Assembly (NCBI GenBank): GCA_018396655.1
Contig: JAGTQF010000009.1
Coordinates: forward strand, 1-39,459
Reading direction: 5' to 3'
Source of the DNA: Candidatus Bathyarchaeota archaeon
Lineage (GTDB): Archaea > Thermoproteota > Bathyarchaeia > Bathyarchaeales > DTEX01
Length of the DNA stretch: 39,459 bases
Numbering within the stretch: position 1 is the stretch's first letter; each line of letters opens with the position of its first letter. Shown here one piece after another: positions 10,210 through 18,545 of this stretch. The position numbers were made by a program, and so were the translations under genes. The notes under the pieces are model-generated. The model searched no databases. It saw nothing but the letters and a program-made list of their open reading frames with translations, and had not been told where the DNA came from.

Positions 10210-10905
10210 ATGTTGTTTCAGTTTATTTTTGGTTTAGAGGAGCATCCATTCATGGAGCGATGGTTTGAAAAGAGGCACAAAAATAAGGTTCTTGACATAG
10301 CGTATAGGCAGATGACATTAGCTCTTGACACAGTGAATGATTTGGAGAGGGCTGTAAAGGCAATTTTTTCAGGTGATAAGGCTGGTGCAAAGACTACTAT
10401 TGAGCGCCTTTTCCTCGTTGAGGAGGAGATAGACAATCTCAGAAGAACAGTATTTGAGGAGCTGACTAGAGGTAGCTTGCCATCAAGAGATAGGGAAGAT
10501 ATCATGCATCTCGTTAAGCGGCTTGATGTTATGGCAGACTTTGTTAAGGATTCTGCCAGAAGTATAATAATTTTGCTGAATGCTGATGTGCCCGAGGAGA
10601 TTTGGAAATCCTTCTCGGAGATGTCTATGGGGGTTGTTAGGTGTGCTGCAACGCTTAAGGAGAGCTTGAAGCTTCTAAGTGAGAATCCTTCTGAGGCTAG
10701 AAATATGTCATTAAAGGTTGAGGAGGAAGAGAATAAGGTTGATAAGCAATATTTGGCGATAAAATCGCTCCTACTGAAGTATGGTGATAAAATAAACCCA
10801 GCGGTTTTAATAGTTCTGAAGGATTTGGCCGACTACATGGAGGATGCTGCGGATAGCTGCGCTGATGTAGGGGACTATATAAGGGTTTTAACAGTTCCAA
10901 AGTAA
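10210..10905 (+). CDS. PhoU-like DUF47 family protein
   Basis: A 231-residue, all-helical cytoplasmic protein resembling DUF47/PhoU-divergent proteins. It has long amphipathic helices with spaced acidic clusters (VEEEIDNLRR, VEEEENKVDKQY, LADYMEDAADSCADVGDYI). Family members often sit beside Pit phosphate carriers and are thought to modulate transport, with acidic motifs that can bind metal. Here it is the last gene of the ABC operon, 15 bp after ATPase 2. That placement suggests a gate or sensor for this importer and makes an anion such as phosphate a candidate substrate. No strong Shine-Dalgarno precedes the ATG, and the cysteine C859-like residues near the end are not a known motif. Confidence 0.82.
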   Translation: MLFQFIFGLEEHPFMERWFEKRHKNKVLDIAYRQMTLALDTVNDLERAVKAIFSGDKAGAKTTIERLFLVEEEIDNLRRTVFEELTRGSLPSRDREDIMHLVKRLDVMADFVKDSARSIIILLNADVPEEIWKSFSEMSMGVVRCAATLKESLKLLSENPSEARNMSLKVEEEENKVDKQYLAIKSLLLKYGDKINPAVLIVLKDLADYMEDAADSCADVGDYIRVLTVPK

Positions 10906-10916
10906 TTTTTTATCAA

Positions 10917-12197
10917 TTACCGCCACCCTTTAATTCCAGCCCGTTCACGCATTATTGAACGCAGCCTCTCCATGTCTTTTGGCACCCTTAATGTTAATAA
11001 CCCAAAGAAGATGGAGCACAATATCCACGTGCTTATGCCTATTAGTAGGATGGCTTTTCCTAGTGAGGATTGAACCGCTATTAAGCCAACCATGAGGGGT
11101 GCTAGGCCTGAGCCAATATTCTCTATGAAGCCCTGTAGAGCTTGTGCCGTGCTGCGGATTTCAGGCTCAACTATATCCTGTATTATGGGCGTTACGTTTG
11201 CTGCGCCGACCGGTATTATGAATGCTGTTAGGGCGATTAGCATTAGAAAGAGGAGCCTATTTTCCGAGGGCACGTTTAGAGCGGTGAGTAAAGAAATTGC
11301 TCCTAAGAAGACGACTATTGTGCATAGGAAAGCTCGGCCTCTCGGTGTTCGCTTAAAAAGTAAATCTCCCAATAAACCCCATATTATACTGCCTATTGTG
11401 AGAGCTACTATTGCAATAGCCATAACTATTGCAGCCTCATCAGCCGTATATCCGCGCTCAGCCTCAAGATAGCGGAAAGCCCAGTATGTAAGCGCGTTCC
11501 ATGGAAAAACTCCAAAGAAACCTTGAATGAATAGAAAGCGCATGCTGGGGTTATGAAAGAGCCCCTTGGCTGCTTTAGGGTCAAACCGATATATCGGAAT
11601 AACTTCTACTCCAGCGAATTCCGGCTCAGCTCTCCCTCTAGGCGCCTCTTTAACTCCCAGAAAGATGAGCATGGCTATTAATATTCCCATTGTTCCGGTT
11701 ACAAAGAATACTCCACGCCAGCCGAGTCTTCCGCCCAATACGACCGCCAAGGTCATGCCCAATATGTATCCTAGTGGACCAGAGGTTGAGAGTAAACCCC
11801 AGACTCTGCTTCTTATTGATGGCTCAAAATAGTCTGAGAGGAGACTGTGTATTCCCGGATAGCTCGAGTCATCTATACCGGTTGTGCCTCTTGTGAGGAG
11901 AAATATGGTGTAATTTGGTGCTAGGGCATTTAGCCACGTTGTTGAGCCCCATAGAAAGGAGGCTAAGGCTATGAGCTTAGCTCTGGCATAGCGGTCATAG
12001 AGATAACCCCATATTGGATAGAATATTGCGGCAACAATTATCGCGAAGCTTGAGACAGCGCCCATCTGCGCCTCATCAATTTTAAATTCATTCATTATGG
12101 GCGTTGTTAATGGGCCTATTAGAAGCTTATCGGCCTGATGCACCAGCATAAATAGAAAGAATGTTAGGAGAACAAACCATCTATACTTTGAGCCCAT
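10917..12197 (-). CDS. MFS transporter
   Basis: A 426-residue major facilitator with about 12 predicted transmembrane helices. The conserved loop between helices 2 and 3 is present as GYLYDRYARAKLIA (about 64-77), and LLTRGTTGIDDSSYPG is the helix 4-5 region. Its first helix carries the charged pair QADK, typical of the spinster/hexuronate-like branch. The substrate is unknown. It follows the cyclase-family gene on the same strand after 140 bp and may move that module's substrate or product. A TATA-like AATTTTATTA about 27 nt upstream suggests its own leaderless promoter. The neighbouring DUF47 gene converges on it 11 bp away. Confidence 0.88.
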   Translation of the reverse strand: MGSKYRWFVLLTFFLFMLVHQADKLLIGPLTTPIMNEFKIDEAQMGAVSSFAIIVAAIFYPIWGYLYDRYARAKLIALASFLWGSTTWLNALAPNYTIFLLTRGTTGIDDSSYPGIHSLLSDYFEPSIRSRVWGLLSTSGPLGYILGMTLAVVLGGRLGWRGVFFVTGTMGILIAMLIFLGVKEAPRGRAEPEFAGVEVIPIYRFDPKAAKGLFHNPSMRFLFIQGFFGVFPWNALTYWAFRYLEAERGYTADEAAIVMAIAIVALTIGSIIWGLLGDLLFKRTPRGRAFLCTIVVFLGAISLLTALNVPSENRLLFLMLIALTAFIIPVGAANVTPIIQDIVEPEIRSTAQALQGFIENIGSGLAPLMVGLIAVQSSLGKAILLIGISTWILCSIFFGLLTLRVPKDMERLRSIMRERAGIKGWR

Positions 12198-12337
12198 GAA
12201 CTATTATTGGCTGCTTATCCTAATAAAATTGATACCTCCTTATCTTCTTGGATAGTCTCTCCCTCCTCCTAGGGGTGCCAAATTATCTTCATGGCTTTCT
12301 AAAGATTTTAAGCGGATACAAGGAGCTATGAGATGCG

Positions 12338-12994
12338 CTATATTGGCTCTAGAGCTATTGCTCTTATCCATGATGAGTCTAACCGTGCGATTTTTAGGGG
12401 CAAACCTATAAAGAAGACTCGCTTGCTATTAATCTTATCTAGGTTGACAAGCCCCTCGATTATCGGTATATCATTCTCCAAAAGGGCCTTATGAGTTTCC
12501 AACCTAACCCCTAAACTACGCTGATAATCTTCTGGCTCATCCGGATGGACTCCCTGGACGCCGAGCATCTTTATGCGTTTTCCAGCCAAGTATTTAGCTG
12601 CCTCAGAGGTTATATATGCTCCGCCGGCACTATACATGAGGACAATATCATCCTCCTTAACATCCACTAAGTGCTCGGGCTTTATGGGGATGTTAGCCTC
12701 AAACTTTAGAACTACTGCCTCGCCCATAAACTTCTCGATTGGCAGTTCCGCAATCGATTTTAGGCCGTCTCGGAGGTGGGATGGTCCTTCAACGTGAGTT
12801 CCAATATGTGATTCAGCCTCAATAAAATGCATGTATGTTCCATCCTCAGCGTTTATGAACTGAACTATATTAAACCTTCGAGTTTGATTACCACGTATAT
12901 ATTCTCCATTAACTTTTAGGACATTAGGCTGAATCTCCGAGGACAAGTCGATAATTTTATAGCCTTTAAGAGCCTCAATTATATCCTTAACCAC
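12338..12994 (-). CDS. Cyclase-family metal-dependent hydrolase (kynurenine formamidase-like)
   Basis: A 218-residue member of the cyclase/arylformamidase family. The metal motif HxGTHxDxPxH appears as HIGTHVEGPSH at 63-73: His63, His67 and His73 are kept, but the usual Asp is Glu69. Members hydrolyse amides or lactones (N-formylkynurenine, isatin) or act as cyclases; the substrate here is not evident. The GTG start at 12994 is weakly supported. It is divergent from the aminotransferase gene across a 128-bp region with an 8-bp inverted repeat, and is upstream of the MFS gene. The context suggests a shared catabolic or modification pathway. Confidence 0.88.
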   Translation of the reverse strand: MVKDIIEALKGYKIIDLSSEIQPNVLKVNGEYIRGNQTRRFNIVQFINAEDGTYMHFIEAESHIGTHVEGPSHLRDGLKSIAELPIEKFMGEAVVLKFEANIPIKPEHLVDVKEDDIVLMYSAGGAYITSEAAKYLAGKRIKMLGVQGVHPDEPEDYQRSLGVRLETHKALLENDIPIIEGLVNLDKINSKRVFFIGLPLKIARLDSSWIRAIALEPI

Positions 12995-13015
12995 AATTCA
13001 ACACCAATCATTACA

Positions 13016-13058
13016 GCATTCACTTAAAATTTAATTCTTTTCCCAAAAAGGTGAATGC
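13016..13058. repeat. Inverted repeat, possible operator pair
   Basis: GCATTCAC (13016-13023) and its exact reverse complement GTGAATGC (13051-13058) flank a 27-bp A+T-rich centre containing TTAAAATTTAATT, a TATA-like stretch. It lies between the divergent cyclase and aminotransferase genes. This looks like a regulator site over the cyclase promoter, whose GTG is about 35 nt from the TATA-like core. A hairpin terminator is unlikely here because no gene ends next to it. Confidence 0.5.
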
Positions 13059-13122
13059 AGCCGTATGCCTTAATAAGTTCCTAGGATATTAAAGGAAGAT
13101 TGAGCATTAGGCTGGGGTATAC

Positions 13123-14358
13123 TTGGCTAAGCTCGCCATTAAGGGAGGAGAGCCTACTAGAAAAAAACCCTTCCCAAAGTGGCCAGTTTTTGATGAAAGA
13201 GAAGTAAGGGCCTTAAAAGGTGTCTTGGAAAGTGGCTTGTGGGGTGTGGGCGGTCAGCGGAAGAGGGAGTTTGAAGAGAGATTCGCAGCCTACCAGCATG
13301 CTAAATATGGTGTTGCAGTGACAAGTGGAACAGCTGCCCTAGAGATTTCGCTTAGATCTCTTGGAATAGGATGTGGGGATGAGGTTATCCTACCACCATA
13401 CACTTTTATGGCTACGATGATAGCCATCTTATATGTGAATGCGATACCAGTCTTCGCAGATATAGAGCCAGAAACATACACGATAGACCCTAAAAGCGTT
13501 GAGGAGGTTATATCCGAGAGAACTAAGGCTATACTGCCAGTCCACATAGCTGGTAGGCCGGCTGATATGGATGCCCTCCTGTCGATAGCGAGGAGAAGCA
13601 ATCTGTATGTGGTTGAGGATGCATGTCAAGCTTGGGGTGCTGAGTGGAGGGGAAGAAGGGTTGGTGCAATAGGTAATATGGGTGCCTTTAGCTTTCAATC
13701 GAGCAAGAATATTACAAGCGGTGAAGGCGGCATAATCACCACAAACGATGAGGAGCTTTATGTTAGGGCTTGGTCGCTACATAATTGTGGTAGATTGCCC
13801 TCGGGAGCATGGTATGAGCATCATCTTCCGGGAGCAAACTATCGAATGACGGAGTTTCAGGCAGCCATACTCTTAGCCCAAATGGAGAGGTTCGATGAGC
13901 AAACAGAGAGGCGCATAGAGAATGCGCGTTACCTAACCAGCAAACTTTCTAGGATAGATGGTGTTAAGCCACTTAAAGATGACGAGCGCGTAACAAGACA
14001 CGCATACCACCTCTACATATTTAGAGTTAACCCGGAAGCTTTTGGCGAAGTCTCAAAGGCAACAATCGCCAAAGCATTACAAGCAGAGGGAATACCTGTA
14101 AGCGTCGGCTACTCTAGGCCGCTTTATAAAGAGCCCTACCTAGAGTATTTCAAGAAGTGTCCGCTCTCATGTCCATATTACGCCAAAAAGATTGATTACT
14201 CCAGTCTCAATCTGCCTGTCACGGAGAGAGCATGCTATATTGAGGGCCTATGGCTTCCGCAATATGTCCTCCTAGGCTCTAGGGAAGACATGGACGATAT
14301 TGTATCTGCTGTGGAGAAGATAAGGGATAATATAGATGAGCTTAAGGAGGTAGCGTGA
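13123..14358 (+). CDS. DegT/DnrJ/EryC1/StrS-family PLP aminotransferase
   Basis: A fold-type I PLP enzyme of 411 residues. The family opening GGEPTRKKPFPKWPVFDE, the phosphate-binding VTSGTAALE (67-75), VVEDACQAWGAE (163-174) with the ring-stacking Asp, and the Schiff-base Lys195 in SFQSSKNITSGEGG are present. The family aminates keto-sugars or uses related substrates; many members in this subfamily are of unknown role. The start is TTG at 13123, with a weak GGGGT upstream. The gene ends in AAGGAGG (14344-14350) and is followed at once by the URO-D-family gene, so the two are an operon. The product is likely cytoplasmic. Confidence 0.9.
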   Translation: MAKLAIKGGEPTRKKPFPKWPVFDEREVRALKGVLESGLWGVGGQRKREFEERFAAYQHAKYGVAVTSGTAALEISLRSLGIGCGDEVILPPYTFMATMIAILYVNAIPVFADIEPETYTIDPKSVEEVISERTKAILPVHIAGRPADMDALLSIARRSNLYVVEDACQAWGAEWRGRRVGAIGNMGAFSFQSSKNITSGEGGIITTNDEELYVRAWSLHNCGRLPSGAWYEHHLPGANYRMTEFQAAILLAQMERFDEQTERRIENARYLTSKLSRIDGVKPLKDDERVTRHAYHLYIFRVNPEAFGEVSKATIAKALQAEGIPVSVGYSRPLYKEPYLEYFKKCPLSCPYYAKKIDYSSLNLPVTERACYIEGLWLPQYVLLGSREDMDDIVSAVEKIRDNIDELKEVA

Positions 14359-14412
14359 TTGAAAAATGAGCTGGCGGCGCTACCCCCACAGCGGGATGGA
14401 CTGGAGGATGAG

Positions 14413-15468
14413 ATGACCCCAAGAGAGAGGTGGCTTGCCGTATTAAGGAGGAGGAAGCCGGATAGAGTTCCAATGGACTATTGGGGCACAGCGGAAGTAA
14501 CAGATTCTCTTATGAGATACTTAGTGTGTAGGAGTCGAAAAGAGCTTTATGAACGCCTACATATAGACGCCGTTATAACGGTCTCGCCTAAATATATTGG
14601 TCCACCCGTACCGGAAGATTCGGATATTTATGGCTGCCGCTATAGAAGCATTAGGTATGGTGGCGGTGTTTATAGAGAGTGCGTATACCACCAGCTAGCT
14701 GAATATAAAACTTTAAGAGAAATTAAGGAGAAATATGAGTGGCCGACAGTCGACCTATTTGACTACACAGTGATACCAGACCAGATAGACGGATATGAGG
14801 ATTACCCAATTTTAGGTGGGGGTTCAGAGCCATTCCTAATATATAAGGACTTGCGTGGGCAGAAGCAGGCCTACATAGACTTAATTATGAATCCGGATAT
14901 CGTGCATTACTGTCTGGATAAACTCTTCGATTTCTGTTATGAGAACACTAAGCTTATTTATGAGCAAAACCCGGGCAAGATTATGCTCTCATATGTTGCT
15001 GAAGATTTTGGCTCTCAGATCGGTTTGCTCTATTCTCCAAAGCATAGGGAGTTCTTTCTGCCAAGAATGAAACGTATGATAGACCTGGCCCACCATCATG
15101 GCGTCTATGTATTCTTTCATAGTGATGGAGCAATCCGAGAGATTATTTCAGACATGATTGAGGCTGGAATAGATGTATTGAATCCAATACAGTGGAGATG
15201 TAAAGGTATGGATAGAGGGGGACTTAAACGGGATTTTGGTAGCAAAATAATCTTTCACGGAGGGGTGGACAACCAGTATACTTTACCATTTGGCTCTGAG
15301 GAGGACGTTAGAAGGGAGGTTAGAGATAATATACGTATACTTGGGTGGAATGGCGGATACGTACTCGCCCCATGCCATAATATACAGCCCATCACGTCCA
15401 TAAAAAACATATTAGCCATGTATGACGAGGGCTACAAATATGGAAAATATTTTGGAGCAAATATTTAA
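14413..15468 (+). CDS. URO-D/methyltransferase-family protein (MtaA-like fold)
   Basis: A protein of the uroporphyrinogen decarboxylase superfamily, which includes corrinoid methyltransferases. The family start MTPRERW...RRRKPDRVPMD is intact. In numbering from the upstream TTG (14359), His254 lies in FFHSDG and Cys339 in LAPCHNIQP. In MtaA-type enzymes a His-x-Cys plus a distal Cys bind zinc; here the middle ligand would be Asp256, so zinc binding is uncertain. Two starts each have a ribosome site: TTG at 14359 after AAGGAGG, and ATG at 14413 after GGAGG (14403-14407). I choose the ATG because family homology begins there. No corrinoid-binding protein is adjacent. The substrate is unknown. 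Confidence 0.85.
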   Translation: MTPRERWLAVLRRRKPDRVPMDYWGTAEVTDSLMRYLVCRSRKELYERLHIDAVITVSPKYIGPPVPEDSDIYGCRYRSIRYGGGVYRECVYHQLAEYKTLREIKEKYEWPTVDLFDYTVIPDQIDGYEDYPILGGGSEPFLIYKDLRGQKQAYIDLIMNPDIVHYCLDKLFDFCYENTKLIYEQNPGKIMLSYVAEDFGSQIGLLYSPKHREFFLPRMKRMIDLAHHHGVYVFFHSDGAIREIISDMIEAGIDVLNPIQWRCKGMDRGGLKRDFGSKIIFHGGVDNQYTLPFGSEEDVRREVRDNIRILGWNGGYVLAPCHNIQPITSIKNILAMYDEGYKYGKYFGANI

Positions 15469-15534
15469 GAGATTGCATAAAAATCCTTAACCTGAGTATG
15501 GAAATGAATATTCATTTTTCTGGGTGATTTAGGC

Positions 15535-17172
15535 TTGTCTAGGTTGCTTAAGACCCTGCTAGCCCCAATGCTAATCCTCGTAACCTTGAGTTTTGCAGTC
15601 TACACCAGCCTAACCTTTCCACAGAGGCCAATCGTAAGGTTAGCTACAACGACAAGCGCGTATGATTCAGGGCTCTTAGATGCTCTAATCCCAAGGTTTG
15701 AGAGCAAATACAATATTGAGGTTAGGGTGATAGCTGCTGGCTCGGGTCAAGCCCTAGAAATCGCCAGGAGGGGTGATGCTGATATAGTTCTCGCCCACTC
15801 GAAAAACCTAGAGCTGGAATTTATCGAGAGAGGCTATGGAATGCTCCGTATAGGCTTAATGTATAATGACTTCCTACTAGTTGGACCGCTAAATGACCCC
15901 GCTGGCGTAGCGGGCTTAAAGAACATTACTGAAGCCTTCCAAAGGATAGCTAAGGGAGGATTTAGGTTTATCTCTAGAGCAGATGGTTCAGGCACGCATA
16001 ACCTCGAGCTCACTATATGGCGCAACATTGGAATAGCTCCATCCTCGGATGTTAACGCATGGTACATTGAGGCTAATCGTGGAATGGGCTCCGTGCTGCG
16101 TATAGCTGATGAGATGGAGGCTTACACGCTTGTTGATAGGGCTACGTGGCTCTCACATAGGAAGAGCCTTCAGAGACTAAAGGTTTTAGTTGAAGATGAT
16201 CCACTTCTCATGAACCCATACAGCCTAATAATAGTTAGTCCGGAAATTAATCCCCACGTAAATTTTTTCGGAGCCATAATGCTCGCGAGTTTCATGGTTT
16301 CTGATGAGGGGCAAAAGATTATAGAGGATTTTATGGTAGAGGGAGAACAACTTTTTAAACCCCTAGCCCAAAATATTACGCTATCAGGGGAACTTGGCTT
16401 TCCAAATCAGGCATGGGAACTCCAGAAACTCCAGAGTATTGCCCAAGAAAGTCATGGGGAAACCATTAGTGCTCCAGAGGTCCGAAGAACCGTTATTGAG
16501 GAGATTTTAAATATAACTATGCTGTCGCTTAGAATCTCATTATCAGCCGTTCTCTTAGGAGCATTAATTGGTGTGCCTCTCGGCGCAATTCTGGGCCTCA
16601 AGCGGTTTAAAGCTAAGCAGACCATACTGAGGCTTACTGGAATTACCATAAGGACTTTTGTGAATACTCTTATGGGTATGCCACCTGTCGTAGCGGGCTT
16701 AATTGTTTATCTACTTTTCAATAGGTCGGGGCCTCTTGGCTTCTTAGGCCTATTATATACGCCTACAGCCATGGTTATAACGCAGCTCATTTTAGTCATC
16801 CCAATAATTGTTGGTGTGACCATGACGGCGGTGGGAAGTGTTGAGAGCACCATTAGGGAGAGAGCGCTGTCGCTCGGAGCAACCGAGAGGCAAGCGGCTT
16901 GGATGGCCATTAAAGAGGCTAGGGCTGGGATACTAACAGCCATAATAGTTGCCTTTGGTGCAGCCATATCGGAGGTTGGCGGCATAATGATTGCTGGAGG
17001 AAACATAAGGTGGGTTACAAGAACGTTAACAACAGCCATAGTTACGGAGATTGAATTAGGTAATTTTGATATGGCAATAACGCTTGGAATAATTCTCCTA
17101 AGCATAGCTTTTGCAGTAAACTTGGCTCTAACAATAATGCAGACTAAAATGATGAGGGGACTGGAGAAATGA
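15535..17172 (+). CDS. tupAB: Tungstate-type ABC binding protein-permease fusion (TupA-TupB)
   Basis: One 545-residue chain carries both parts of an importer. An N-terminal transmembrane anchor (about 8-26) precedes a periplasmic-binding domain (33-275) with the TupA hallmark LATTTSAYDSGLLD and the oxyanion-binding SRADGSGTHNLE. After a linker comes a TupB-like permease with about five helices (326-352, 370-395, 405-432, 462-488, 512-535) and an EAA loop around RERALSLGATERQAAW (441-456). No lipobox cysteine is seen; the fusion and anchor tether the binding domain outside the cell. TTG at 15535 has GGGTGATT 6 nt upstream. It overlaps tupC by 4 bp. Tungstate is inferred from TupA motifs; molybdate cannot be excluded. 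Confidence 0.9.
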   Translation: MSRLLKTLLAPMLILVTLSFAVYTSLTFPQRPIVRLATTTSAYDSGLLDALIPRFESKYNIEVRVIAAGSGQALEIARRGDADIVLAHSKNLELEFIERGYGMLRIGLMYNDFLLVGPLNDPAGVAGLKNITEAFQRIAKGGFRFISRADGSGTHNLELTIWRNIGIAPSSDVNAWYIEANRGMGSVLRIADEMEAYTLVDRATWLSHRKSLQRLKVLVEDDPLLMNPYSLIIVSPEINPHVNFFGAIMLASFMVSDEGQKIIEDFMVEGEQLFKPLAQNITLSGELGFPNQAWELQKLQSIAQESHGETISAPEVRRTVIEEILNITMLSLRISLSAVLLGALIGVPLGAILGLKRFKAKQTILRLTGITIRTFVNTLMGMPPVVAGLIVYLLFNRSGPLGFLGLLYTPTAMVITQLILVIPIIVGVTMTAVGSVESTIRERALSLGATERQAAWMAIKEARAGILTAIIVAFGAAISEVGGIMIAGGNIRWVTRTLTTAIVTEIELGNFDMAITLGIILLSIAFAVNLALTIMQTKMMRGLEK

Positions 17173-18245
17173 CTAAAATTCACGTCGAAACGAAGAATTT
17201 ATGTAAAGAGTATTCTGGAAGAAAGGTCCTAAACAACGTGAGCTTTAGTGTTGAGCGTGGTGAATTCCTAGCTATAGTAGGCCCGAATGGTGCTGGAAAA
17301 ACCACGCTGCTCAGAATCCTAGATTTGCTTGAGGAGCCGACGAGCGGTGAAGTATGGATTAATGGCTTAAGAGTGGACTACGCTAGGAAAGATAAGCATG
17401 TCCTTCGTAGAAGTATAGGTTTCGTACCGCAGAAGCCCGTATTATTCGATGCCAGCGTATTTGATAATGTAGCGTATGGCTTGAGGGTTAGAGGTCTAAG
17501 CGCGCATGAAATCGAGAGGAGAGTTACCGACGCGCTTAAAATGGTTGGTTTAACGGGTTTAGAAAGAAGGAATGCACTGACACTTTCGGGTGGAGAGGCA
17601 CAAAGGGTCTCGCTGGCTCAGACGCTCATCACCGACCCGCAACTTCTGCTCCTGGATGAGCCGACATCCAACCTAGACCCAAAGAGTACATCAATAATAG
17701 AGGAGACCCTATCTTATGTCGGTAGGGAGAGAGGTGTAACAATTATAATGGCGTCGCACGATATTCTTCAGGTAGAAAACCTTGCTAAGCGCATACTTAT
17801 GCTAAGCGATGGGAGAGTGGTGAAAATCGGAACTTTCAGCGAGCTCTTCAACAAACCAACCGAAGAAATAGCGAGATATATGCGCCTAGAAAACATCTTC
17901 ACAGGGCTTTCAAAAACGACTGAAGAGGGCACTTCAATCATAGAGGTTGAGGGTGGGCTGAGGATTGAAGCGGCATTTAAGGTTGATGGTGAAGTTACAA
18001 TCCATATTCCGCCCGAAAGCATAATCATTCTGGGCAGCCGAGTCTCATCAAGCGCGCGAAACATCTTTAAAGGTAGAATAACCCAAATAGCCGATTATGG
18101 GAGCATTATTAAACTTAAGGTTAAAGTTGAGAGTGGAAGGGAATTCAATGTGCAGATAACCAAAAAGTCTTTTGAGGAAATGAGCTTAAATATAGGTTCA
18201 GAAGCCTACATAGCATTTAAGGCATCATCAGTGCGACTAATTTAG
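17169..18245 (+). CDS. tupC: Tungstate-type ABC transporter ATPase (TupC)
   Basis: A 358-residue cytoplasmic ATPase. Walker A GPNGAGKT is at 38-45, signature LSGGE at 139-143, Walker B LLLLDEP with Glu164, and switch His in MASHD. The C-terminal 120 residues resemble a TOBE/Mop oxyanion-sensing region (FKGRITQIADYGSIIKLKVKVE), seen in many molybdate and tungstate ATPases, where it allows feedback inhibition by the imported anion. Its ATG overlaps the stop of the binding protein-permease fusion (ATGA), indicating translational coupling. The protein and its partner make a complete two-gene transporter. Confidence 0.93.
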   Translation: MTKIHVETKNLCKEYSGRKVLNNVSFSVERGEFLAIVGPNGAGKTTLLRILDLLEEPTSGEVWINGLRVDYARKDKHVLRRSIGFVPQKPVLFDASVFDNVAYGLRVRGLSAHEIERRVTDALKMVGLTGLERRNALTLSGGEAQRVSLAQTLITDPQLLLLDEPTSNLDPKSTSIIEETLSYVGRERGVTIIMASHDILQVENLAKRILMLSDGRVVKIGTFSELFNKPTEEIARYMRLENIFTGLSKTTEEGTSIIEVEGGLRIEAAFKVDGEVTIHIPPESIIILGSRVSSSARNIFKGRITQIADYGSIIKLKVKVESGREFNVQITKKSFEEMSLNIGSEAYIAFKASSVRLI

Positions 18246-18280
18246 CGTTTTTCAAGCATCTAAATTATCCACTAAAACAG

Positions 18281-18496
18281 TTATTCAGTTTTGGCGATGA
18301 GCATCAGTAAGCCTAGAAGCACCATTATCACGCCAGTAGCGACAAATATTAAACCAAAGGTTCCGAGAGAATCGACATATATTACTGATTGATGCGCCAA
18401 CACTACACCAAGGATTAAAAGCATAAAGCCAAGGAACTTCTCAACGAATATTAAGCTTAGGATTGCTCCTTCTCTTTCTCTGCTCAAAGCCGCCAC
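18281..18496 (-). CDS. Small two-helix membrane protein, unknown
   Basis: A 71-residue protein with two predicted transmembrane helices (about 14-34 and 45-67) separated by a short loop. No family is recognised. It begins at GTG (18496) about 50 bp downstream of the Top6A stop on the same strand, and may be the last gene of that operon. It ends 35 bp from the convergent tupC stop. The clean hydrophobic periodicity supports a real gene; function cannot be given. Confidence 0.6.
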   Translation of the reverse strand: MAALSREREGAILSLIFVEKFLGFMLLILGVVLAHQSVIYVDSLGTFGLIFVATGVIMVLLGLLMLIAKTE

Positions 18497-18545
18497 CAGC
18501 TAAGGGTCAAATCCTCTAAAATTGTGGGCGGGCTTAAATAAGTTT

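Noticed and set aside
16707-17183. 158-codon open frame antisense to the TupB part
   Set aside because: It mirrors transmembrane codons of the real gene and has no family features.
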